A stretch of 64,000 bases of DNA. Origin: CAWDDA01 sp963813345. GTDB lineage: Bacteria > Acidobacteriota > Blastocatellia > RBC074. Below are positions 49,001-56,844 of the stretch, piece by piece (position 1 is the first letter of the stretch; every line of letters begins with the position of its first letter). The DNA lies in NCBI GenBank assembly GCA_963813345.1, contig CAWEYR010000022.1, forward strand, positions 92,262-156,261, read 5' to 3'. The notes beneath the pieces were generated by a model that saw only the letters and a program-made list of their open reading frames with translations, searched no databases and was not told the origin of the DNA. The position numbers and the translations under genes are program-made.

Positions 49001-50060
49001 TCGATTGTTTCGTAACGGCACGCTCGTCAAAGCGTGGCGTGGCGATGTGATCAAGAGCGCAGGCAAGACCTCGCTTGAAGCGACTTTACCTGTTGTCGCC
49101 GGTGAGAACAGGATCACTGCTTACGCGTTCAACCGTGACAATGTAAAGAGCGTCGATGCAGTCTTGACGGTCAAGGGATCGGCTTCGCTCAAGCGCGCAG
49201 GCACTGCTCACATACTGGCCATCGGAATCAATCGTTATGCGAACGAGCAATACAATCTCAAGTATGCAGTAGCGGATGCGACGTCGTTTGGCGAAGAGAT
49301 CCGCGCGCAGCAATTGAAGCTCGGTCAATATGCGCAGGCGGAAGTAGTTCTGCTGGCTGACGCGGACGCTACAAAGGAGAAGATCCTGGCCGCGATCGCG
49401 AAGCTGAAATCAGCGCAGCCGGAAGACGCGGTGATCATATACTTCGCCGGCCACGGTACGGCCCGCGGCGCGCGGTTTTATCTTGTCCCGCACGACCTTG
49501 GCTACACCGGACCCAGGGGCTCGGTCGATGCGAAAGCAGTCGAGACGATTCTCGAGCGCAGCATTTCGGATCTCGAGATCGAGGCTGCAGTGGAAGGTAT
49601 CGATGCGGAGCGCTTTCTGTTCGTTCTCGATGCCTGCAATTCAGGGCAGGCGCTTGAAGCTGAAGAGAAGCGCCGCGGCCCGATGAACTCGAAGGGGCTT
49701 GCGCAACTGGCTTATGAAAAGGGAATGTACATTCTGACAGCGGCGCAGAGCTACCAGGCAGCGCTCGAGGCTGCGCAGCTGGGTCACGGATATCTGACGT
49801 ATGCGCTGGTTGAGGAGGGGTTGAAACGTGGTCTTGCGGATAGAGATTTGAAGGACGGTCAGGTGCTTGCGCGCGAATGGTTCAACTACGCTACAGACCG
49901 CGTTCCGCAGATGCAGGAGAAGGAGATGAAGGAAAGGCTGCTGTTGTTCGTTGAAGGCGAAGAGAAGATCAAAGATCCCTCAAAGCGCAGCGTGCAGCGC
50001 CCCCGAGTCTTCTTCAGACGCGAGATGGAAGCAACCCCCATGGTTGTCGCAAGACCGTAA
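46034..50060 (+). CDS. Exported WD40-repeat caspase-like (C14) protein, at least five frame breaks
   Basis: Starts at ATG 46034 with GGAGGA upstream and a signal peptide (LRLIAAITLVMTASSVYTQQ). WD40-type repeats fill residues ~40-850 (e.g. AFSPDGQLLASMSFYGGSIK; DFSPDGKTLVSGSEDGSARL). A Lys/Glu-then-Gly-rich insert (47700-48000) interrupts the propeller. The C-terminal caspase domain starts with HILAIGINRYANEQYNL and has the catalytic pair YFAGHGTARG (His) and VLDACNSGQA (Cys). Breaks lie near 46670, 46830, 46910, 47155 and 48510; long intact pieces are 47160-48500 and 48515-50060. Either a pseudogene or sequence error. Caspase plus WD40 suggests a sensor-executor protease. Confidence 0.82.
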
Positions 50061-50183
50061 AAGCTGGGACGTGGTGTTTCGTGCGCGCGAGAGTTTCACT
50101 GAAGAGCGCCGCTTCGCGACGCGGGGCCGGCGAGGACGCCGGCGCTCCCAGGACGGCGCTCCCAGGAGCGAAAGGAGTCTATA

Positions 50184-51057
50184 GTGCGTTTCGGAATAAT
50201 AGTTCTCATCACGATTCTTCTCTTTGGCTCTGCGCTTCCTCAGGAACAGGAAGAGCGGCAGCTCTGGGACGCCGAGTTTCTCAAGAAGCGCGCTCCGGCA
50301 AAATCGCACAACGGCACCACCAAAGAAGACTACCTATCGGAAAGCAACGTCGAAGGACCCAAAGGAAGCACCAGTCGATTTGAAAGCTCCCGCCGAGATG
50401 GTGGGGATAACAATCTGGAAACTGCGAAAGCCGAAAGCAGCTGACAACGAAGACTCACGACTTTTGATTGCCGAGGGGAGCGAGAGCGGCGAATGGACGC
50501 CCGAGCGAGTCGAAGCTGACACCATCTTCACTTCCGGTGACCGCGTCAGGCTGAGCATCGAATCTCCGCGCGATGGCTATCTCTATGTCATCAACCGCGA
50601 ACAATACACTGACGGATCGTCGAGCGACCCGTACCTCATTTTTCCAACTCAACGAAATCGCGGCGGCGACAACTCGGTCAAAGCGGGCAAAGTGATCGAG
50701 CTTCCAGGCAGAAGCGCCTTTCGACTTGAACCTCAAAGCGCCAACTATGTCGGCGAAGTACTGACACTCCTGATAACTCCACAGCCACTCGCCGAGATCA
50801 CTCCCGGCCCGGGCATGATCAAGTTGGACAAACAACTCATCAGCCAGATGGAAACGCGCTGGCGGGCTCCCGTTGAACGTTATGAAATGACCGACGGCGC
50901 GGGGAAGACATACACTAAAGGCGAGAAGGAGGCCGGCGTCGATGGAGCCAGGTTACTCACCCAGGAAGACGAGCTTCCACAAACCCTGTTTCGCATTCTC
51001 AGCAAACCCGGCAACCCGCTCGTCCTCTTAGTCGCCCTGAAAGTAAACAAGCAATAG
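50184..51057 (+). CDS. Exported DUF4384-like domain protein, frameshift near 50370
   Basis: GTG start at 50184 with AAAGGAG seven bases upstream, then a signal peptide (RFGIIVLITILLFGSALPQE). A one-base change near 50370 links it to KAPAEMVGITIWKLRKPKAA and the beta-domain TSGDRVRLSIESPRDGYLYV ... LIFPT, closely parallel to the kinase's outside domain. Joined length about 290 residues. It is the third gene of the kinase/caspase cluster and likely periplasmic. It may compete for or share the kinase sensor's ligand (inference). Confidence 0.78.
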
Positions 51058-51262
51058 GCAGGCATGTAGTACCGGCTTCAGCCGGAATCTTCCGGAACTT
51101 TTCCCGCATCTTCGCGATCTAGTTAGTTGAACAGGCTTGGAGGCAGATTAACTTGCCCTTGCAAGATCTGCGTTCCAGGCCGTTCACGGTTTGCAAGGCC
51201 CGGGAGCGCCAGGCTCCCGTCAGAGTGGTAGTCAGATGCCTGGGTTGGCCCTGGAGGTCACG

Positions 51263-53062
51263 ATGCGTTCCCTTGGAGTTCTTGCAGCCTGCTGTTGTCT
51301 CACCCTGTTTTCAAGTTCAGCCGTTATTGCTCAGAATCCGGTTTCTTCCGTCAAGCTCGACACAGAGGAAGAGAAGCTGAAGAAGAAGCAGCTGCTGGAG
51401 CAAAAAGCTTTGGCGATGCTTGATCAACTGATCGAGCAGGCACCGGCATTTCGCCTTCCTGAAAACAGGATTTGGGTACTTTCGGTTGCGGCTGATCTCC
51501 TTTGGACGCGCGACGAAAAGCGCGCCCGCGCACTTTTCAACGAAGTGACAGCTGTCTTCGTTTCGATCGCTAATCAATCTGACGAGAGCTCCGATTCGCT
51601 TCAGTCAGGTCTTCGCTGGAATGTGTCCGATTTGCGAGGCCAGATCTTACGTCTGATTGCGGCCCGCGACCTCCAGCTCGCGAGCACTTTTCTTGCAGCT
51701 ACGCGACCGCCTGCTGGCAGCGACGTTGCGGTCCACCAGCCGGATCAGGAATGGCACCTCGAAATGATGCTCATCCAGCAGATGGCATCAAAGAATCCGC
51801 AGGAAGCCCTCAAGCGCGCCGAAGAGATGCTTGCCTCAGACAAGCCTCTTTTTGCCGTTTCCCCAATCCTCGAAAACTTGAGAGTCCACGATCCTGAAGC
51901 AGCGCGGAAACTGGTGGGACTGTTGGTCACCAGGTTGGTGGCAGAGAATCCGCCCACCATAGCGTCGGTGCACTTTTCGCTTCAGGTTCTGAGGCTCGGA
52001 GCGCAGTCGGAACCCAATGAAAAGAATCGAGAAGCCAAGCCACTGCTCACGACTGCTCAGGCGCGGTCTCTCATAGAGAAGATAGTGGGACAAGGAGCAA
52101 CCGAACTGGCTGCGCGCATACGTGCTGACGGTATCATCAATCAATTGAAACCTCTGATGCCATACATCGAAAAACATTCTCCGGCCAGTCTGCCGTTGAT
52201 CAAAAAGAGTGCAACGGAAGTCGATCCGAGAAATGAGTCAGCGCATCACTGGGAGGTGATGAATCAACTAGTCCAGAAAGGGGCTATTGATGAACTGGTC
52301 GCGGCTGCGGCTCGCGCGCCTCTGGAGATGCGGACGCACTACTACCAGAACGCCGCGATGCAGGCGAGCGTGAAAGGTGACGATGACCTGGCTCAACGGA
52401 TCATCAAGGAGAACATTTCTGACAGTGCCCAACGCAAGATGGCACTTGAAGCGGTCGCGCGACAGCGACTTCAGCGAAAGACGAATGAAGGCAAAATCGA
52501 GGATGCTCTCCAGATGCTTCCGATGGTCCGAACGAAGTTCGAGCGCATCAACATACTCGTCCAGATAGCGGCCAAGGCTGGTAACTCCGGGCGCCAGGAC
52601 CTCGCAGTGAAACTTCTGGACGATGCGTGGAAGCTTGTGAGTGGCCCGCTCGAGTCATCGATGCAGTTTCAGTTGCACGCGCAGATCTCCACAGCGTATC
52701 TTCCGTTTGCTCCGGCTCGCAGCTTCGAGATCATCGAGGGCACAATCGACAGGTTCAACGAGTTGTTTGCGGCGAGCGCGATCCTGTTGAGCTTCGAGTC
52801 ACACGGAGTCTTTCGCGAGCGAGAGATGGTCTTGTCCATGGCGCGCGGAAACTGGATGTATCAGCAAGCCTTCGCGAGCCAGATGTCAGCACTTGCCGCA
52901 GTTGACATCGACCGTGTTCAATCAATGTTCCAGCGCCTTGCCTTCCCTGATCAGCGTGCGAGCCTCCAACTCGAGATGCTGGGAACGATACTTCGAGGTA
53001 ACAACATGCCGCCAACGATCAACGTCCTTTCCAGTACCAGACACCGCGTAGGTTCGTTCTAG
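51263..53062 (+). CDS. Exported alpha-helical protein of unknown function
   Basis: Start at ATG 51263 with GGAGG upstream gives a signal peptide (SLGVLAACCCLTLFSSSAVI). The remaining ~570 residues are helical and repeat-like, resembling TPR/HEAT-type solenoids (AKAGNSGRQDLAVKLLDDAW; RTHYYQNAAMQASVKGDDDL). No catalytic motif was seen. The 599-residue frame is intact. It follows the DUF4384-like gene on the same strand and may belong to the same exported system. I do not recognise a named family. Confidence 0.75.
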   Translation: MRSLGVLAACCCLTLFSSSAVIAQNPVSSVKLDTEEEKLKKKQLLEQKALAMLDQLIEQAPAFRLPENRIWVLSVAADLLWTRDEKRARALFNEVTAVFVSIANQSDESSDSLQSGLRWNVSDLRGQILRLIAARDLQLASTFLAATRPPAGSDVAVHQPDQEWHLEMMLIQQMASKNPQEALKRAEEMLASDKPLFAVSPILENLRVHDPEAARKLVGLLVTRLVAENPPTIASVHFSLQVLRLGAQSEPNEKNREAKPLLTTAQARSLIEKIVGQGATELAARIRADGIINQLKPLMPYIEKHSPASLPLIKKSATEVDPRNESAHHWEVMNQLVQKGAIDELVAAAARAPLEMRTHYYQNAAMQASVKGDDDLAQRIIKENISDSAQRKMALEAVARQRLQRKTNEGKIEDALQMLPMVRTKFERINILVQIAAKAGNSGRQDLAVKLLDDAWKLVSGPLESSMQFQLHAQISTAYLPFAPARSFEIIEGTIDRFNELFAASAILLSFESHGVFREREMVLSMARGNWMYQQAFASQMSALAAVDIDRVQSMFQRLAFPDQRASLQLEMLGTILRGNNMPPTINVLSSTRHRVGSF

Positions 53063-53068
53063 GACTCC

Positions 53069-53186
53069 CTGGGAGCGCCGGTCTCCGACCGGCCACGAGC
53101 CGCGAAGCGTGCGAGTCTTCAGCACAAGGACTCTCCACGACTCGCACGCTGCGCGGCTCGTGGCCGGTCGGAGACCGCGCTCCCAG
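53069..53186. repeat. GC-rich palindrome, CTGGGAGCGCCGGTCTCCGA family
   Basis: Long arms containing GGTCTCCGACCGGCCACGAG and its complement, with nested CGAAGCGTGCGAGTC. Related words (GGGAGCGCC...) occur at 51207, 55892, 61808 and 62901. Lies in the spacer before the lipoprotein gene. Confidence 0.8.
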
Positions 53187-53278
53187 GCGGGGTTGCCCTT
53201 GGACGGATCGAGGAGAAGATGTAAGGTACTCGATGCTCAACTGGAGCAACGAAACCAGATCAAGGAGGCCAACCCGAT

Positions 53279-53928
53279 ATGCCGACTTCGCGAAGTACTT
53301 CGTCACTAGTTCTCCTGAGCGTCATACTCATCTGCTTCCACGCAGGATGCACACGAAAGCCTGAAAGTGTTAGTACATCATCCAGTGCTACACCTGCGAC
53401 CGCTGCTTCGAGCCCGGCCACGGGGCTATCTTCGAGTCCATCGCCAGGTCGTCCGGCCGCTGGTGCTCTGAAACAGATCACAATTACGAGCGCTGTTGAC
53501 AGGAGTACCGGGATGATCAGCCCGAGCGTCGACTTGAAGCTTGAAGGATCGTTCAGTCCAACGAATCTCAGGGGAGAGTTTTTTCTCCGGGTCCGAACCC
53601 GGTTGACGTTGTTGTGAGTGCAACCGGTGCGTCCGGACCCGTTGACCTCGCCACGATTGCGCTACCCGAGGCTCCGTTTACAGTAATTGTCGATCTGACT
53701 GGTTCTGGTGAGGACGAAGTCGTTGTTTCGAACGCTCCGCTGGCAGGAACTCCGGGTACGCGTGTCAGATTTAGTCAGATGACGTTCGCCGGTGCTGATG
53801 CCTTACTCCGAAGGGCAGCGCAACGGAGCGTGGAAGACGTTGAAGTGAATGTCAACGGACAGGAGTTCGCCAAGGTTAAATGCCCCATGAACAGAGAATG
53901 CGAGATCAGGTTTGAATTCAGGCGTTAG
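53279..53928 (+). CDS. Small secreted lipoprotein, frameshift at a T run near 53585
   Basis: The N-terminus SLVLLSVILICFHAGC carries a lipobox Cys, followed by a Ser/Thr/Ala/Pro linker. The frame breaks in TTTTTT near 53585; adding one T gives GEFFSPGPNPVDVVVSATG and continues to the stop at 53928. Joined length about 217 residues, with a beta-rich C-terminal half (VIVDLTGSGEDEVVVSNAPL). This is a typical homopolymer loss. Function unknown; it lies between the helical exported protein and the two hydrolases. Confidence 0.7.
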
Positions 53929-53938
53929 GAAACTTGAG

Positions 53939-55034
53939 ATGACCATCTGTTCTCGTAGATCATTTTTCTTTCTGGTGCTCACGATGTTGGCAGTCTCGCC
54001 TGTCGCTGCACAGATCGACACTGCCATCATCGAAAAAAACCGCGCCGCCCTCGAAAAGCAATCGACCGACAAAGATATGAAGCGAGAGCGCGGCACTCAG
54101 CCCGAGGACTGGATACTTCACACTTCCCGAAGGCGTATCATCGCGCCAGATAACTTTCTATTCTGACAACGCGCGGTGTTACGGACGCATCTTTTTTCCA
54201 AAAGGATTCTCTTCTTCTCAAGCTCGCAAATGGCCTGGGGTGGTGGTCGGACATGGCATCAACGCTCAGGCCGTAGGCATCGAAAAGTATGCGGCGCGAT
54301 TTGCTGAGCGCGGTCTCGTGGCGATGGCGATCGACTATCGGACGTACGGATACAGCAGTGGCGACGTGCTGCTTCTCGAGCCCGATACTTCGACTGACGA
54401 ACGCGTCGTATGGGAGCGAGCCGCGCGCATACAGATCAAAAGGACCAACCTCAACAACTTTCGCGAAACAGAAGACTTTCGATCAGCCATTTCATACCTC
54501 CAGACGGAGCCCGGTGTAGACCCGGATCGCATCGGCATCTGGGGATCGAGCAATGGCGCGAGCGTTGTGATTATGGTTGCCGCGCTCGACGCCCGCGTGA
54601 AGGCGGTAGTCGCACAGGTCGGCGCTGCCGGTGGAATAAATGCAAGCGGCCCTGTGACTGTGCCGGATCGGATGCTCGAAGATGGCATTCGCCGCGCGCG
54701 AACGGGGCAGGGAGCCGAGGTTGACGGCGGCTTTTCGTTCAGAAGCAAGATCGATATGTGGAGCAGCCAGGTGAATCGTGAGTTTCGCTCAGGCTCGATG
54801 CTTCCACGCATACCTGAGACTACTGCGATTCTCTGGATGCCGGTTGAAAAGGACGAATTGATACCCGGACGTGGAGCGGGCGGTTCCTATGCGGCTTCAC
54901 AGGCATTCAAAGGCAAGTCGCAGGTCATCGAGATACCGTACCTCACTCATTTTCAGATCTATTCCTTCACCGGATTTGAAGTGAGCTCGAACCTCGCAGC
55001 GGACTGGTTTCTCAAGCACCTCAACATCAAATGA
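53939..55034 (+). CDS. Exported alpha/beta hydrolase, frameshift near 54120
   Basis: ATG 53939 gives a signal peptide (FFFLVLTMLAVSPVAAQ). A one-base change near 54120 links EDWILHT to LPEGVSSRQITFYSDNARCY. The fold is a dienelactone-hydrolase-like alpha/beta hydrolase: VVVGHGINAQ (oxyanion region), FAERGLVAMAIDYRTYG, and the nucleophile elbow GIWGSSNGASVV. The Asp (VEKDELIPG) and His (LTHFQIY) candidates are in the C-terminal part. Joined length about 364 residues. Overlaps the next, paralogous gene by 4 bp. Confidence 0.82.
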
Positions 55035-55876
55035 AATATCTGCTCATCGTCGCACTTTGTTTTGTGGGACTTCCGGCGAATGAAGTGCGATTCTACAGCG
55101 AAGGGATTCAGTGCTACGGAAAGCTTTACCTTCCGAAAGACTTCTCGCCGCAGTCAAAGGCGGCTGCCGTAGTGCTCGCGCCTGGCTCGGGCGAAACTGC
55201 TAAATCAATCGAAAACTACGCTGCCTACTTCGCAGAACGGGGCCTGGTTGCGATGGTCATTGACTATCGCGGCTGGGGACGGAGTGGTGGATATCTGGAG
55301 ACGGTTGATGACGTTCAGAGTGATGACCGTCTTCGCTTCTCTCAGATGACTGCCAAAGTTCGCATTCGCCGCAAGCGTATTTTGCCTCAACAGCAGATAC
55401 TCGACATTCGGAATGCGCTCTATTACCTGCAGGGTGAGCCCGGCGTCGATCGCAATCGCGTCGGAGTTTGGGGAGCGGGCCTGGCTGGCGGCCACGCCAT
55501 AGTCATTGCCGCAACCGATGCACGTGTAAAGGCGGTGGTTGCGCAGTCGCCGTCATTAGCCGGAAAGGACGTCCCACGCCGCGCCTACTCGCATTCGGGC
55601 GAGTTACTCGTTGCAGAGCAGAAGCGAGCGCGAACCGGTCAGATCCTGAGCACTACCGAAACCAGACTCGCTCTCGCGGAGTACCATCCGTTCTGGTATC
55701 TCGATCAGATTCCTGAAAAGACTGCCGTGCTCTTGATTGCCACTGCGAACGGAGATGCGAACGCGATCGCCGCATCGAAACTGCTCAAAGGACCATCCTC
55801 AATTGTGAGCGTCCCCGGAACCGCCTTCGAAAAATCAGCCAGCGCCGCCGCCGAGTGGTTCTTGAAGTACCTCTAG
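55031..55876 (+). CDS. Exported alpha/beta-hydrolase paralogue lacking the nucleophile Ser
   Basis: 281 residues with a short signal-type N-terminus (KYLLIVALCFVGLPANE). It aligns by eye with the preceding hydrolase: VVLAPGSGETAKSIENYAAY, FAERGLVAMVIDYRGWG, and DARVKAVVAQ. At the elbow, where the paralogue has WGSSNGAS, this protein has WGAGLAGGH, so the catalytic Ser appears replaced by Gly. It may be a non-catalytic binding paralogue or partner. Translationally coupled to the upstream gene (ATGA). Frame intact. Confidence 0.82.
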   Translation: MKYLLIVALCFVGLPANEVRFYSEGIQCYGKLYLPKDFSPQSKAAAVVLAPGSGETAKSIENYAAYFAERGLVAMVIDYRGWGRSGGYLETVDDVQSDDRLRFSQMTAKVRIRRKRILPQQQILDIRNALYYLQGEPGVDRNRVGVWGAGLAGGHAIVIAATDARVKAVVAQSPSLAGKDVPRRAYSHSGELLVAEQKRARTGQILSTTETRLALAEYHPFWYLDQIPEKTAVLLIATANGDANAIAASKLLKGPSSIVSVPGTAFEKSASAAAEWFLKYL

Positions 55877-55891
55877 TCGACTCCGGCAACT

Positions 55892-56030
55892 GCGCCGGAG
55901 CGCCGGCCTCCTGGCCGGCCCTGGGAACGCCGGCGTCCGGCCGTCGAGTGCGTGACGGACGGGCATTCTGTCACCAACCCGGCGGACGCCGGCGTTCCCA
56001 GGGCCGGCCGGGAGGCCGGCGCTCCGGCGC
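55892..56030. repeat. GC-rich palindrome, GCGCCGGAGCGCCGGCC family
   Basis: Strong inverted repeat with arms GCGCCGGAGCGCCGGCCTCC and GGCCGGGAGGCCGGCGCTCC, and an inner GGGAACGCCGGCGTCCG pair. It lies between the convergent hydrolase and DUF2958 genes and ends two bases before the DUF2958 stop. Confidence 0.85.
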
Positions 56031-56031
56031 T

Positions 56032-56367
56032 CTAAGAAATCGATATCATTCCTCGCTCCCTGATGTAGCGGCTGGTAACTTCAGTCCACGGTCCCGGTTC
56101 GAAATGAAGATCACGTTCGATCTCGAGCCCTTTCGGGCCACGCGTTGCGGTGAGCTCATTGAGAGAAAAGTATCCCCACTCTTCCTCCAGGCCATAAACA
56201 TAGCCAAAGAAGACGAAATCGTCGCCTTCGGATGACCCTTCGGTTACAAACCACGTCCAGTTTGAGTCTGGAGTGAAGAACTTTACATGGACGATCGGAT
56301 CGACTATCTGCTCCTGCGCGCGGAGTGCGGGTAGTTGCTCGCGCAGTTCGGCTGTTAATAGCTCCAT
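56032..56367 (-). CDS. DUF2958 domain protein
   Basis: A 111-residue protein matching the DUF2958 pattern: ELLTAELREQLPALRAQE, VHVKFFTPDSNWTWFVTEGS, FFGYVYGLEEEWGYFSLNEL, and GLEIERDLHFEPGPW. DUF2958 genes are often carried on plasmids and integrative elements, but no mobility gene is seen beside it. Function unknown. Frame intact. Confidence 0.85.
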   Translation of the reverse strand: MELLTAELREQLPALRAQEQIVDPIVHVKFFTPDSNWTWFVTEGSSEGDDFVFFGYVYGLEEEWGYFSLNELTATRGPKGLEIERDLHFEPGPWTEVTSRYIRERGMISIS

Positions 56368-56480
56368 CTATGCCTCCTCGTTCTTGATGAGAGAGGTGAC
56401 ATTTCAGCAGGGCTCTATGCTAAAAGTTGTAATTCCTGCGACCTGCCATGCAGGCAAATCGCGTTCGAGCGGGAGGATAG

Positions 56481-56687
56481 ATGGGAACAGTAACGATTTC
56501 GCGAAAGTATCAGATTGTTATCCCAAAGGAAATTCGCGAAAAGCTGAGTCTTTCGCCAGGTCAGAAGTTCAGGGCGTTTGCTTACGAAGGCAGAATTGAA
56601 CTCATTCCAGAACGACCAATGAAGTCGATGCGGGGGTTCTTGAACGTGATCGACACGCAAGTTGATAGAGAGGCTGACAGAATATGA
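56481..56687 (+). CDS. AbrB/MazE-type antitoxin
   Basis: A 68-residue swapped-hairpin DNA-binding protein: VTISRKYQIVIPKEIREKLS and PGQKFRAFAYEGRIELIP. A GGAGG ribosome site is just upstream. Such genes usually precede a PIN-domain VapC toxin. Here the stop overlaps an ATG (ATGA), but the following frame is cut after about seven plausible codons by a palindrome, so the toxin appears lost. Confidence 0.87.
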   Translation: MGTVTISRKYQIVIPKEIREKLSLSPGQKFRAFAYEGRIELIPERPMKSMRGFLNVIDTQVDREADRI

Positions 56688-56737
56688 ATGTCGTCGGTAT
56701 TACCGATTTGGAGTGCGGCGACTTGGCGCCGCTTTAG
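56684..56737 (+). pseudogene. Possible remnant of a vapC-type toxin start
   Basis: The frame from the ATG overlapping the antitoxin stop reads NVVGIT before entering the palindrome at 56706, then stops at 56737. NVV is a common start of PIN-domain toxins. Only a few codons support this, so it is tentative. Confidence 0.3.
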
Positions 56738-56791
56738 TCCGTCGAGTATCCGACGGACGAAAAGCGGCGACAAGGCGCCGCACTCCAAATC
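56706..56791. repeat. Palindrome, ATTTGGAGTGCGGCGACTTG family
   Basis: Arms ATTTGGAGTGCGGCGACTTG and its complement (56706-56791) around a GTCCGTCGAGTATCCGACGG centre. A related word is at 38931. It separates the antitoxin from the PSD1 gene. Confidence 0.8.
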
Positions 56792-56844
56792 GTGTTACGA
56801 TCAATCTCTGCTCCGCGCTAGGGAGATCTGAAATTGTCCCGACC

